From: Acidimicrobiales bacterium
GTDB lineage: Bacteria; Actinomycetota; Acidimicrobiia; Acidimicrobiales; Aldehydirespiratoraceae
Length of the DNA stretch: 64,000 nucleotides
Direction: 5' to 3'
NCBI GenBank assembly: GCA_041394245.1
Contig: JAWKIR010000002.1
Location: 2,604,001 to 2,668,000, forward strand
Shown here piece by piece: positions 17,451-25,561 of this stretch. How positions within the stretch are numbered: position 1 is the stretch's first letter; each line of letters opens with the position of its first letter. A model generated the notes under the pieces. That model ran no database searches and was not told the DNA's origin. It saw only the letters and a list, made by a program, of their open reading frames with translations. The position numbers were made by a program, and so were the translations under genes.

Positions 17451-19679
17451 ATGTCGAACTGGCTGTATCGCTTGGGGCGCTTCGCCGCATCGCATCGGGG
17501 ACTGGTGCTGGTGGTGTGGTTGGCCGCAGCAGTGACGATCGTCGCGGTGGATCGCATCGCGGGCGGCGAGACGGTGGACAACTTCGAGGTCCCCGGTGTC
17601 GAATCTCAGCAGGCGATCGATCTGTTGAAAGATCAGTTTCCTGAGCGGTCGGGTGCCACGGCGATGGTCGTGTTCCACACCGACCAAGGCGATTTCTCGG
17701 GTGCGGACGCCGCCGCTGCGGTTGCGGCGACGGTCGAGCAAGTTCGGGAGCTCGATCATGTTGTTGCCGTGACCGACCCGTTGGGCAGCCAGCGGTCGAT
17801 CTCGCCCGATGGGGCTACGGCGTTTGCGTCGGTGCAGTTCGATGCCTCCACCGCCGAACTCGGACGTGAGGCGCTCGACGCGCTCATCGACACCGCCGGC
17901 CCGGCCGAGGCTGCGGGCCTGCAGGTCGAGTACGGCGGTGAACTCCCGACGGTGTTGAAGGAGCGGACCACCGGTCCGGCCGAGATGATCGGGATCATCG
18001 CGGCACTGGTGATCTTGTTCGTCACCTTCCGAAGCGTCTACTCGACCGTGCTGCCCCTCGGCGTGGCCGTGCTTGGCCTGGCGGTGGGGCTCTCGATCGT
18101 CGGCCTGCTGGGAGCTGTCATCGACATCCCGTCGGTGGCGCCGCGGTTGGGCACGATGATCGGACTCGGGGTTGGTATCGACTACGCCCTGTTCGTGTTG
18201 AGCCGACACCGTGACCAGCTCGACGCAGGCATGGATGTCGAGGAGTCGATCGGGCGCACGAACGCCACTGCGGGGCAGGCTGTTGTGGTTGCCGGTGGGA
18301 CGGTCGTCGTCGCGATCCTCGGACTGCAGCTGGCCGGTATCCCGTTCGTGGCCGCGCTCGGCTACTCGGCGTCGCTGGTGGTCGCTATCGCTGTGCTGGT
18401 TGCAGTGACCTTGCTGCCGGCTCTGTTGGCTCTGGCCGGCCGACGGGTGCTGCCTCGTTCGCATCGCCTGGCCGGGCGGGCCGATGCTGTCGGCGGCAGC
18501 GACCACTCCGAAGTCGTTGCGGGGGGTCATGGTGGGTGGGTGCGTTGGGCGCACTGGGTGGCGCATCATCCTTGGCGGTCATCGATCGCGGCGACGCTGG
18601 TGCTGTTGGTGTTGTCGATCCCGGTGTTGGACATGCGTCTCGGGCAGGCCGACGCCGGCACTGACCCGGTGACCACAACACATCGGCGGGCCTATGACCT
18701 GTTGGCGGCCGGGTTCGGGGACGGGTTCAACGGGCCGCTGCTGGTGGTCGTCGACCTGACCTCGACAAGCGACCCCACGGTGCTCGACCAGGTGGCTGCT
18801 GCGCTGGCCGCTGACCCGGGTGTCAGGGCCGTGTCTCCGCCCGAAGTCAACGAAACCGGCAACACGGCGCTGCTCACCGCCATCCCCACCACCAAGCCGC
18901 AAGACGAAGCCACCAGCGATCTCGTGCACCGGCTTCGCGAAGAAGCACTGCCGGCGGCAACCGATGCCACCGGGGCGGACGCGCTCGTGGGTGGCCCCAC
19001 GGCGGGGTTCATTGACCAGTCCGACAAGATCGCGGCCCGGCTGCCCTGGTTCATCGCCGCCGTCGTGTCGTTGTCGTTCCTGTTGTTGATGACGGTCTTC
19101 CGCTCGATCCTGGTCCCACTCAAGGCGGCACTGTTGAATCTGTTGTCGATCGGAGCCGCCTACGGCGTGGTGGTCGCGGTGTTCCAGTGGGGCTGGGGCC
19201 GCAGTCTGATCGGCCTCGACGAAGCGGTGCCCATCGCGTCGTTCGTGCCGATGATGATGTTCGCCATCCTGTTCGGCTTGTCGATGGACTACGAGGTCTT
19301 CATCCTGTCCCGCATCCGCGAGGAGTACCACCGTGGTCACTCCAACATCGACAGTGTGGTCGAAGGCCTCGGCGCCACCGCGAAGGTTATCACCGCCGCC
19401 GCCCTCATCATGATCAGTGTCTTCCTCGGGTTCGTCGTCTCCGATGATCCGGTGGTCAAGATGATGGGCGTGGGTCTCGCGACCGCCGTCGCCGTCGACG
19501 CGACCATCGTCCGTATGGTGCTGGTTCCGTCGACGATGGCGCTGGTCGGTGATCCGAACTGGTGGCTGCCCGACTGGCTCGACAGGATCCTGCCGACCCT
19601 CGACATCGAGGGTGACGCCGACCTCACCGGCACCCGAACCGCCACCGCACGAACCGCAGACACAGGAGAAGCGCCATGA
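17451..19679 (+). CDS. MMPL/RND-family membrane transporter
   Basis: The 742-residue protein has two repeats, each with one leading helix, an extracellular domain and a five-to-six-helix bundle, as in MmpL and SecDF-like exporters. The family segments GLGVGIDYALFVLSRHRDQL and LFGLSMDYEVFILSRIREEY mark the two transmembrane blocks and carry the proton-relay Asp-Tyr pairs. It would export lipids or hydrophobic compounds using the proton gradient. A strong ribosome site (GGAGG) precedes the ATG. It is divergent from its probable TetR repressor and coupled by a 4-base overlap to the DUF1971 gene. Confidence 0.93.
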   Translation: MSNWLYRLGRFAASHRGLVLVVWLAAAVTIVAVDRIAGGETVDNFEVPGVESQQAIDLLKDQFPERSGATAMVVFHTDQGDFSGADAAAAVAATVEQVRELDHVVAVTDPLGSQRSISPDGATAFASVQFDASTAELGREALDALIDTAGPAEAAGLQVEYGGELPTVLKERTTGPAEMIGIIAALVILFVTFRSVYSTVLPLGVAVLGLAVGLSIVGLLGAVIDIPSVAPRLGTMIGLGVGIDYALFVLSRHRDQLDAGMDVEESIGRTNATAGQAVVVAGGTVVVAILGLQLAGIPFVAALGYSASLVVAIAVLVAVTLLPALLALAGRRVLPRSHRLAGRADAVGGSDHSEVVAGGHGGWVRWAHWVAHHPWRSSIAATLVLLVLSIPVLDMRLGQADAGTDPVTTTHRRAYDLLAAGFGDGFNGPLLVVVDLTSTSDPTVLDQVAAALAADPGVRAVSPPEVNETGNTALLTAIPTTKPQDEATSDLVHRLREEALPAATDATGADALVGGPTAGFIDQSDKIAARLPWFIAAVVSLSFLLLMTVFRSILVPLKAALLNLLSIGAAYGVVVAVFQWGWGRSLIGLDEAVPIASFVPMMMFAILFGLSMDYEVFILSRIREEYHRGHSNIDSVVEGLGATAKVITAAALIMISVFLGFVVSDDPVVKMMGVGLATAVAVDATIVRMVLVPSTMALVGDPNWWLPDWLDRILPTLDIEGDADLTGTRTATARTADTGEAP

Positions 19680-19999
19680 CTGATCGAATCCCTGACGGGT
19701 TTGTCCTCGCCCGCACCACCGACGTGTTCGACAACGACACCGTCCCGGCCGGTCTGTTGAAGGCCCACCGGGTGGCCGACAGCGTCTGGGGTCGCCTCGT
19801 CGTCCATGCCGGATCGGTGCGCTTCGTGTTCGAAGACGAGCCCGATGCGGCGGCCGTGTTGAAGGCTGGCGAGACACTGGTGATTCCGCCAGCGCGGCTG
19901 CATCACGTGGAACTCGACGGGCCCGCCACGTTCGCCGTCGAGTTCCATCGGCGGCCCGCCGACGCGAACGTCGTGCTGGAGAGCACAGGTTTGGCGTAG
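19676..19999 (+). CDS. DUF1971 cupin-like protein
   Basis: The 107-residue protein begins IPDGFVLARTTDVFDNDTVP and AGLLKAHRVADSVWGRLVVH, the typical DUF1971 start also found in tellurite-resistance (TehB-linked) proteins. ALKAGETLVIPPARLHHVEL-like cupin strands follow. The start overlaps the MMPL stop by four bases, so the two are co-expressed. The function of the family is not defined. Confidence 0.8.
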   Translation: MTDRIPDGFVLARTTDVFDNDTVPAGLLKAHRVADSVWGRLVVHAGSVRFVFEDEPDAAAVLKAGETLVIPPARLHHVELDGPATFAVEFHRRPADANVVLESTGLA

Positions 20000-20006
20000 G
20001 TGTCGG

Positions 20007-20285
20007 TCAGTCGGGGACCGACCTGGCGAGCAGGCCGATGAGTTCGGCCAGCGTCATGGCCGGATCGAGGTCTTCGGCGTCGATGGGTGACAGGCTGCGT
20101 TCGCCGTACTCCTCGGCGAGCAGCTCGACGAGATCGAACAGGGCCAGTTCATCAGCGAAGCCGCAGTCGGCGAGGGTCACGCCGGCGAGGTCGTCGGTGG
20201 CGAGGTGGCCGGCGAGGAGAGCGACCATGTCGTCGGGGTCGACGTGGTCGTGATGGCTGTGGGTTTCAGCGACCAACCGGACCAT
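20007..20285 (-). CDS. small acyl-carrier-protein-like protein lacking the DSL serine
   Basis: The 92-residue product reads like a four-helix acyl carrier domain: LLAGHLATDDL, then LADCGFADELALFDLVELLA, then AEDLDPAMTLAELIGLLA. The usual phosphopantetheine Ser of a D-S-L motif is not seen; the equivalent place reads DELALFD. Carrier function is therefore doubtful. The start lies 20 bases inside the end of the globin gene, in the same minus-strand operon. It is convergent with DUF1971, 7 bases apart. Confidence 0.55.
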   Translation of the reverse strand: MVRLVAETHSHHDHVDPDDMVALLAGHLATDDLAGVTLADCGFADELALFDLVELLAEEYGERSLSPIDAEDLDPAMTLAELIGLLARSVPD

Positions 20286-20685
20286 CCTCGAGTCGGTCGC
20301 CCGTGTCTCGGTCGACGCCGAGTTGGGTGGCGTGCACCCGGGCCACGTTGTGCGCCAGGGTCTTGGCTCGTTCGGTGTGTGGTCCGGCCCAGGCGGAGTC
20401 GAGGGTGCGTTCGAACAGGGAGAGCCATCGGGCGAAATGGGCACCGGTGAGCGGCGAGAGGGCGTGGGCTTCGGCGTGGCGGGCGTAGGGGTTGCCCTGG
20501 TAGCCATCTATTCCCAAGAGGGCCCGGGCCCAAAAGGCGGTGAGTTTGGGGAGGTGGGTGTCCCAGTCGACGCCGACGACATCGTTGAAGACGGGACCGA
20601 GGAGGTCATCGGTGTTGACGTCTCGGTAGAAGCGGCGAACCATGTCGGCGATCTGGTCGAGGGTGTCGAGGTCGGGTCGGGTCAC
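20266..20685 (-). CDS. group III truncated haemoglobin
   Basis: The 139-residue single-domain globin has FYRDVNTDDLLGPVFNDVV at the start, the HLPKLTAFWARALLG and GNPYARHAEAH segments that hold the E-helix and proximal (F8) positions, and FARWLSLFERTLDSAWAG. This pattern fits truncated haemoglobins of group III, often associated with NO or oxygen chemistry. It starts at a GTG overlapping the VOC gene stop. A second copy of the same length is encoded at 29819-30238. Confidence 0.85.
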   Translation of the reverse strand: MTRPDLDTLDQIADMVRRFYRDVNTDDLLGPVFNDVVGVDWDTHLPKLTAFWARALLGIDGYQGNPYARHAEAHALSPLTGAHFARWLSLFERTLDSAWAGPHTERAKTLAHNVARVHATQLGVDRDTGDRLEDGPVGR

Positions 20686-21050
20686 GGGGTGGGGCTCCAG
20701 AGTTCGATGCGGGTGCCTTCGGGATCGTTGAGTTCGACGTAGCTGCTGTTCCAGCGGGCGGCGATTGCCGTGACCGCGAGCCCGGCTGCGACGGGGGTGC
20801 TGCGTGTTGTTGCGAGGTCGGCCACTTGCCAGCTGAGGGTGATGCCGGCGCCGTGACTCGGGGCGATGCTGGTTTGGGAGGCGTCGGTGAGGCTGAGGTG
20901 CGCTGAGCCGCTGAGGTGGACCTCGACGAACCACTCGGTGGTGTGGGTGACGGTGAGGTCGAGCGTGTCTCGGTAGAAGGCGACGGTGTCGGTCCATCGT
21001 TCGCAGTAGAGGATCGTGTTGGTGCGAACGATCGCGAGCGCCGGGGTCAC
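20682..21050 (-). CDS. VOC/glyoxalase-superfamily protein
   Basis: The 122-residue protein has two beta-alpha-beta-beta-beta units of the vicinal oxygen chelate fold. It shows ILYCERWTDTVAFYRDTLDL at the N-terminus and SSYVELNDPEGTRIELWSP with the metal Glu at the C-terminus. Substrate unknown. GTG start and stop both overlap neighbours by four bases, which places it firmly in the minus-strand operon. Confidence 0.82.
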   Translation of the reverse strand: MTPALAIVRTNTILYCERWTDTVAFYRDTLDLTVTHTTEWFVEVHLSGSAHLSLTDASQTSIAPSHGAGITLSWQVADLATTRSTPVAAGLAVTAIAARWNSSYVELNDPEGTRIELWSPTP

Positions 21051-21517
21051 GCGGTGATTTCCTCGGCGGGGAGCTTCGCCGATACCGCTGGGCGCACAGG
21101 AAGGGGTGTCCATGTGCCGAGCAGGCCGAGGGCGGCGACCTTGGTGACCTCGGCGATCCCGTAGAGGGTGTGCAGGTGAGATGGCGGGGGTTCGGTGCCT
21201 GCGATGATCGACGCGACTCGCTCGTCGAGCGCGGGAATCAGCCAAGCCGACTGCAGAACCACGATCACGGTGACGACGCCAGCGGCAACGAGGGCCCGTT
21301 CGGAGGGGCGGCGGCCGGCGCCGACTGCCTGCCACAGGACGATCGCGAGGCAGGCGACGAGTGTCCATTCGAGATAGGCGAGGGCGTGAAACGTGGCGCG
21401 GCCCACATCGAGCGCGACCGGGCGGGTGAGGGAATCGGCGGTGAACTTCACCGGCGTGGCCAGGAACGACACACCGATGACGATCCCCATCCACACCCAC
21501 GCCAGCAGACGGATCAC
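21047..21517 (-). CDS. four-helix membrane protein, DUF4149-like
   Basis: The 156-residue protein has about four transmembrane helices: LLAWVWMGIVIGVSFLATPV, LEWTLVACLAIVLWQAVGA, ALVAAGVVTVIVVLQSAWLI and a C-terminal VTKVAALGLLG. The KFTADSLTRPVALDVGR loop between helices 1 and 2 resembles DUF4149 proteins. Function unknown. Coupled by 4-base overlaps to its neighbours. Confidence 0.72.
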   Translation of the reverse strand: MIRLLAWVWMGIVIGVSFLATPVKFTADSLTRPVALDVGRATFHALAYLEWTLVACLAIVLWQAVGAGRRPSERALVAAGVVTVIVVLQSAWLIPALDERVASIIAGTEPPPSHLHTLYGIAEVTKVAALGLLGTWTPLPVRPAVSAKLPAEEITA

Positions 21518-21942
21518 CGTGTCGCCGCCGCCAGGAGTCCCGGCGCGACAGCCGCGGTCACGGCGGGGTGGTGCAACGGCTGCAGTGCCAGCACTGCATC
21601 GCTGCCGGGGGTGACCTGATACGCGGTACCGGGCACGAGCACGACGAGCGCACCGGTAGTCAGGCACCGGCTCGAGCCGGAGGCGGCGACGACCGTGGCT
21701 GTGCCGGCCTCGACGGTGAGCGTCGACCACGCCGCGGGCGCCAACTCGTGGCCGGATCGATCGTGACCGTCGAGCAGCGTCGGTGGACCGGCTGCGACGA
21801 GCCCGACCGGGAGTTGTGCCCGGTCGCACAGCGGGCAGTCCGCTGTCCCGTCGGGTCGGCGTTGGGGAGGTGGTGGGTGGCCGCAGTCGAGGCGTAGCCA
21901 GGTGCCGTGGTCCAGGTCGGTGGGTTCGAGATGGCGTTGCAT
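21514..21942 (-). CDS. Cys-motif protein with cupin-like C-terminus (DUF3565-like head)
   Basis: The 142-residue protein has an N-terminal zinc-ribbon-like part (LRLDCGHPPPP ... ADCPLCDRAQ) resembling DUF3565, and a C-terminal beta-rich half (LTVEAGTATVVAASG ... LVVLVPGTAYQVTPGSD) that looks like a small cupin. It is the first gene of the five-gene minus operon ending at 20007. The divergent Rrf2 gene starts 44 bases away. Family assignment is tentative. Confidence 0.6.
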   Translation of the reverse strand: MQRHLEPTDLDHGTWLRLDCGHPPPPQRRPDGTADCPLCDRAQLPVGLVAAGPPTLLDGHDRSGHELAPAAWSTLTVEAGTATVVAASGSSRCLTTGALVVLVPGTAYQVTPGSDAVLALQPLHHPAVTAAVAPGLLAAATR

Positions 21943-21963
21943 GAAATGGGGCTTGCTCCAACG

Positions 21964-21987
21964 AGTCTTCCGGGTAGTCTTATACTA
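21964..21987. promoter_or_regulatory. candidate operator/promoter between Rrf2 gene and the minus operon
   Basis: Two AGTCTT direct repeats (21964-21969 and 21976-21981) and a small dyad TAGT-CTTAT-ACTA (21975-21987) lie immediately upstream of and touching the Rrf2 start. Read on the minus strand, TATAAG here is well placed as a -10 box for the operon beginning at 21942. Control by the Rrf2 protein is inference from adjacency. Confidence 0.35.
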
Positions 21988-22400
21988 TGCGACTGGAAGT
22001 TACGCGCAAGAGCGATCTGGCAGTTCGTGCTCTACGGGTCCTCGCTGAGGCGTCGGCGCGGATGAAGGGCCCGGCGTTGGCCGATGCGGTGGGCTCGACG
22101 TCGGGGTTCGTGTCCCAGGTGCTGAATCCGCTGGTGCGGAACGGGTGGGTGCAGTCGGATCCTGGACCGTCGGGCGGCTACGCATTGGCGGCGGATCTCG
22201 GCTCGTTGTCGGTGCTGGCGGTGATCGAGGCGATCGAGGGTCCGACCGATTCGGGGCGTTGCGTGCTCGCGGACCGGGCGTGCAACGAAGCCGGAACCTG
22301 CGCGCTACACGTCCCCTGGTTGCGGGCCCGAGCCCAGCTACTGGGTGAGCTGGACTCCACCTCGGTGGCCGAGGCCTCACTGGTGACGGAGGCGACGTGA
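21987..22400 (+). CDS. Rrf2-family regulator with three cysteines, NsrR-like
   Basis: The 137-residue protein has the Rrf2 winged helix (EVTRKSDLAVRALRVLAEAS, then GSTSGFVSQVLNPLVRNGWV). Three cysteines at 92, 99 and 105 (C-x6-C-x5-C) sit where NsrR and IscR bind an iron-sulfur cluster. NsrR senses nitric oxide with such a cluster. Here the gene heads an operon with RIC, globin and a nitrate-reductase-like enzyme, which supports NO or nitrite sensing. It is coupled to the YwiC-like gene (TGATG). Confidence 0.85.
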   Translation: MRLEVTRKSDLAVRALRVLAEASARMKGPALADAVGSTSGFVSQVLNPLVRNGWVQSDPGPSGGYALAADLGSLSVLAVIEAIEGPTDSGRCVLADRACNEAGTCALHVPWLRARAQLLGELDSTSVAEASLVTEAT

Positions 22401-23224
22401 TGGACACCGTTGACGCACGCACAACGGCTCCCGACGACGCGGCACGGCCGAGCGGCCTGTGGCGCCAGGTGGCCGTGCCGTCCGAGCACGGTGGCTGGTC
22501 CCTCACCGCCGAGCCGGCCGTGTTGGGCCTGATCGTCGCCTGGTCCTGGTCCGGCTTTGCGTTGGGGGTAGCGGCGATGCTCGCCTTCGTCGCCCGCACG
22601 CCTGTGAAGCTGGTGTTGGTGGACCGGTGGCGTCACCGTTGGTTGGACCGCAGCCGCCTCGCCGCCCGCATCGCCACCGCAGAACTCCTGGCGATCGCCG
22701 CGCTCGGCATCTGGGCAGCAGTCGCCGCGACGAACGGCTGGTTCTGGGTACCGCTCGCCATGGCCGCCCCGCTGGTCGCGATCGAGCTCTGGTTCGACAT
22801 GCGGTCGCGGAGCCGCCGGCTCGTGCCAGAACTGGCCGGCACAATCGGAATCGGCTCGACCGTGGCTGCGATCGTGCTCGCCGCCGGCGAATCGACGACT
22901 CTGGCCATCGGGTTGTGGGTGGTGGTGTCGGCCCGCGCCGCCGCAGCGATCCCGTACGCCCGCACCCAGGTGTTCCGAGCCCACAACCGGCCGATCGAGC
23001 GCTGGCACAGCGACCTCGCTCAGTTCTTGGCGTTCGCAGCGACAGTGGCGGCGTGGTCTCTCGACGCGATCCCGGTTGCCCCCATGCTGGCGGTTGCCGC
23101 CATCGCGGTGTTCAACGTCGCTGCGATTCGCCGTCCGGTGAAGCGGGCGGTGGTGATTGGACTGCAACAGATGACTTTCGGCATTGCCGTCGTCGCTGTC
23201 ACCGCGATCGCCGTCCTCACATGA
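22400..23224 (+). CDS. YwiC-like integral membrane protein
   Basis: The 274-residue protein carries the family hallmark VPSEHGGWSLTAEPAVLGLI followed by about eight hydrophobic helices. YwiC-like proteins are named after a Bacillus subtilis gene near the nitrate-respiration genes; their biochemical role is unknown. GGAGG precedes the ATG. A GTG one codon upstream is an alternative start. Its place in a nitrate-type operon agrees with the Bacillus context. Confidence 0.88.
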   Translation: MDTVDARTTAPDDAARPSGLWRQVAVPSEHGGWSLTAEPAVLGLIVAWSWSGFALGVAAMLAFVARTPVKLVLVDRWRHRWLDRSRLAARIATAELLAIAALGIWAAVAATNGWFWVPLAMAAPLVAIELWFDMRSRSRRLVPELAGTIGIGSTVAAIVLAAGESTTLAIGLWVVVSARAAAAIPYARTQVFRAHNRPIERWHSDLAQFLAFAATVAAWSLDAIPVAPMLAVAAIAVFNVAAIRRPVKRAVVIGLQQMTFGIAVVAVTAIAVLT

Positions 23225-23247
23225 CCCGCCCGATAGGAGACCCCAAT

Positions 23248-23973
23248 ATGCCCACGCTCGACCCGAACACCGCGCTCGCCGAACTCGTCACCGCCAACCC
23301 CAGCTTGGCTAGGCACCTGGACCGGCTCGGCCTTGACTACTGCTGCGGCGGAAACCGTCGGCTGGCCGATGCCGTCGACTCCGCCGGTCTCGGCCTCGAC
23401 GACGTCCTCAGCGACCTCGGCGGTCAACTCGCCGATGCGGGTCCCCTGCCCGAGGAGTCGGACTGGTCGACGATGTCGCCCGCCGAGCTGGTTGATCATC
23501 TCGAAGCCACCCACCACGCCTACCTGCGTGAAGCGCTGCCGCGACTGACCGCGTTGGCGGACAAGGTCGCCTCAGTCCACGGCAGTCGGCACCCTGAGCT
23601 GGTCGAGGTGCAACGGCTCGTTGCCGAACTGCGAGCCGATCTCGAGCCGCACCTCCTCAAGGAGGAACGCGTGCTCTTCCCCATGATCCGCGAACTCGCC
23701 ACCGCGACCAGCGCTCCGGCATTCCATTGCGGAACCCTGAACAACCCGATCCAGGTAATGAGCGCCGAGCACGACATGGCCGGCGATCTCCTCGCCCAGC
23801 TCCGGGCCGCCACCGGCGACTACACCTTGCCCGGCGACGCATGCGCCAGCTACCAGGCCCTCTACTCGGGGCTGGCCGAACTCGAGGCCGACACCCATCT
23901 CCACGTCCACAAGGAGAACAACGTGCTGTTCCCCGCAGTGCTTGACGCAGAGCAGCAGCTCGCTACGCGATGA
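23248..23973 (+). CDS. RIC-type di-iron iron-sulfur-cluster repair protein (ScdA/YtfE-like)
   Basis: The 241-residue protein has the N-terminal DUF542 domain with LGLDYCCGGNRRL (Cys32-Cys33). A hemerythrin-like four-helix domain follows, with di-iron ligands in EATHHAYL, EPHLLKEERVLFP, MSAEHDMAGD and DTHLHVHKENNVLFP. RIC proteins repair iron-sulfur clusters damaged by NO and peroxide. The ATG at 23248 is chosen over 23221 because AGGAG lies eight bases upstream. The cupin gene overlaps the stop by four bases. Confidence 0.93.
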   Translation: MPTLDPNTALAELVTANPSLARHLDRLGLDYCCGGNRRLADAVDSAGLGLDDVLSDLGGQLADAGPLPEESDWSTMSPAELVDHLEATHHAYLREALPRLTALADKVASVHGSRHPELVEVQRLVAELRADLEPHLLKEERVLFPMIRELATATSAPAFHCGTLNNPIQVMSAEHDMAGDLLAQLRAATGDYTLPGDACASYQALYSGLAELEADTHLHVHKENNVLFPAVLDAEQQLATR

Positions 23974-24452
23974 GCGATCTCGGCGGCGACCCGGCCTGCT
24001 GGGCCCACCTGTTCGACGAAGGCGACGACGACAGCGGCATCGATGGTCTGCCGGACGGGGCGTTGACGGTGGACCTCGGGGCCGCACGCGTCGGCGGTGG
24101 CGGGGTGATCTGGAGCCTCCCGCATGGTGGGGACCTCGACGCGAATCTCGTTCGCCTGGATCCGGACGGGGCTATTGGCGAGCACGTCAACAATGATGTC
24201 GACGTGTTGATGTTCGTGCAGTCCGGGGCCGGCCAGGTCTACATCGGTGAGACGCGCCGCGACGTTGCCTCTGACCATCTCGTGCTCATCCCCCGCGGGG
24301 CCCGGCGTTCGATCACCGCTGGGTCGTCGGGAATCACCTACCTCAGCGTGCACCGCCGCCGTAGCCCGCTCGGCATCGGCCGCTCCGGGACCAAACACTC
24401 GACCGAGGAGCCGGAACTGCAGCCTCGGGTGCGCGAAAGTGGGCAGCAATGA
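23970..24452 (+). CDS. cupin-domain protein
   Basis: The 160-residue protein has a cupin core: SLPHGGDLDANLVRLDPDGA, then EHVNNDVDVLMFVQSGAG with a His-Glu-like metal site, then DHLVLIPRGARRSIT. It could be a small sensor or enzyme of the nitrate/NO operon. No specific family function is recognised. Both ends overlap neighbouring genes by four bases. Confidence 0.75.
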   Translation: MSDLGGDPACWAHLFDEGDDDSGIDGLPDGALTVDLGAARVGGGGVIWSLPHGGDLDANLVRLDPDGAIGEHVNNDVDVLMFVQSGAGQVYIGETRRDVASDHLVLIPRGARRSITAGSSGITYLSVHRRRSPLGIGRSGTKHSTEEPELQPRVRESGQQ

Positions 24453-25561
24453 CCGCTGCTTCCCCCAAGGCGCCTGCCGAATCCCAACGTCATCGGACCC
24501 GCCTGTCGTTTCTCGATGACGAGGTCGACGGGGCCTCAGTGGTGTGGGGGCTCGGCGCCGTGTCCCTCCTGCTGGTCGGGGTCTACTTCGGGTCCGGGGG
24601 CATGCGCTGGTTCGATGCCGCGTTGTCGGGCTACCTGCTCGGCGTGCTGTTGGCGACCTTCGCGGTGGTGTACCGGTACCGGGTGTGGTTGCAGCGCCCG
24701 CCGACGAAGCTGCTGAACCAGCGGGGCTGGCAGGCCCTCACGAGACGCGGGAAGCGGGCGTCGAACACTGCCGCCCTTGGCGGTTTGGTGGCGACCAACT
24801 TGGCTGGGCAGGGATTCATCCGGCGCCGCTCGACCAGTCGGTGGATGGCGCACCAGTTGGTGTTCTGGGGCTGCATCCTCGCTGGCTTGGTGACGTTCCC
24901 GTTGACGTTCGGGTGGCTGCACTTCGAATCGGTGGGTCAAGATTCTGAGCAGTACCGGGCGTATGTGTTCGATATCGGCACCATGGACTTCGGTTCCCGC
25001 AGTTTCATCGGGTTCCTGGTCTTCCATCTGCTCAACATCTCCGCTGTTTTGGTGATCGCCGGTGTGGTGGTGTTCCTGTACCGGCGACTCAATGATCCCG
25101 GTGCGATCGCGGTCGAACGGGCCGGCGACTTCGCGGCGCTGGCCGGGCTGTTCGCCGTTTCGATCACCGGACTGTTTCTCACCGCATCGAGCCTGTGGCT
25201 CGAGGGCCGCGGCTATGTCTTCTTGAACACCGTGCACGCCCTCACGGTCATCCTCGGGCTCATGTACATCCCGTTCGGCAAGCTCTTCCACATCTTCCAA
25301 CGCCCGGCCAACCTCGGCGTGCACTTCTACCGACGAGAAGCCGAAGCCGGCGAAGCCCAGACCTGCCGCAGCTGCGGCGAGGGTTTCGCCTCGCAGCTAC
25401 AAATGAGTGACCTCAAGATGGTTCTTCCCCAGGTCGGGTTCGACTACACCATCGATGCCACGACCGACGTTGCCGCCGGGAACTGGCAGGACACATGCCC
25501 CCGCTGCCGACGCAAGAACGTGGCCTTGGCCCAAACAAGACGAGTGGACGGATTCGGCTGA
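24449..25561 (+). CDS. membrane electron-transfer subunit with C-terminal zinc-ribbon-like domain
   Basis: The 370-residue protein has about six transmembrane helices. They include VVWGLGAVSLLLVGVYFG, MAHQLVFWGCILAGLVTFPL and the His-containing FVFHLLN-type and NTVHALTVILGLMYIPFGKL segments, which may ligate haem as in NarI- or HdrE-like quinol oxidases. The C-terminal soluble part has paired cysteines (CRSCG and CPRCRR), suggesting a metal centre. It is coupled to the molybdoenzyme gene and probably passes quinol electrons to it. The exact family is uncertain. Confidence 0.7.
   Translation: MTAASPKAPAESQRHRTRLSFLDDEVDGASVVWGLGAVSLLLVGVYFGSGGMRWFDAALSGYLLGVLLATFAVVYRYRVWLQRPPTKLLNQRGWQALTRRGKRASNTAALGGLVATNLAGQGFIRRRSTSRWMAHQLVFWGCILAGLVTFPLTFGWLHFESVGQDSEQYRAYVFDIGTMDFGSRSFIGFLVFHLLNISAVLVIAGVVVFLYRRLNDPGAIAVERAGDFAALAGLFAVSITGLFLTASSLWLEGRGYVFLNTVHALTVILGLMYIPFGKLFHIFQRPANLGVHFYRREAEAGEAQTCRSCGEGFASQLQMSDLKMVLPQVGFDYTIDATTDVAAGNWQDTCPRCRRKNVALAQTRRVDGFG

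Noticed and set aside
16722..18569. Minus-strand open frame of 615 codons
   Set aside because: Gln/His/Arg-rich shadow crossing the TetR gene, its operator and the MMPL transporter.
18579..19877. Minus-strand open frame of 432 codons
   Set aside because: Antisense of the MMPL and DUF1971 genes, without recognisable domains.
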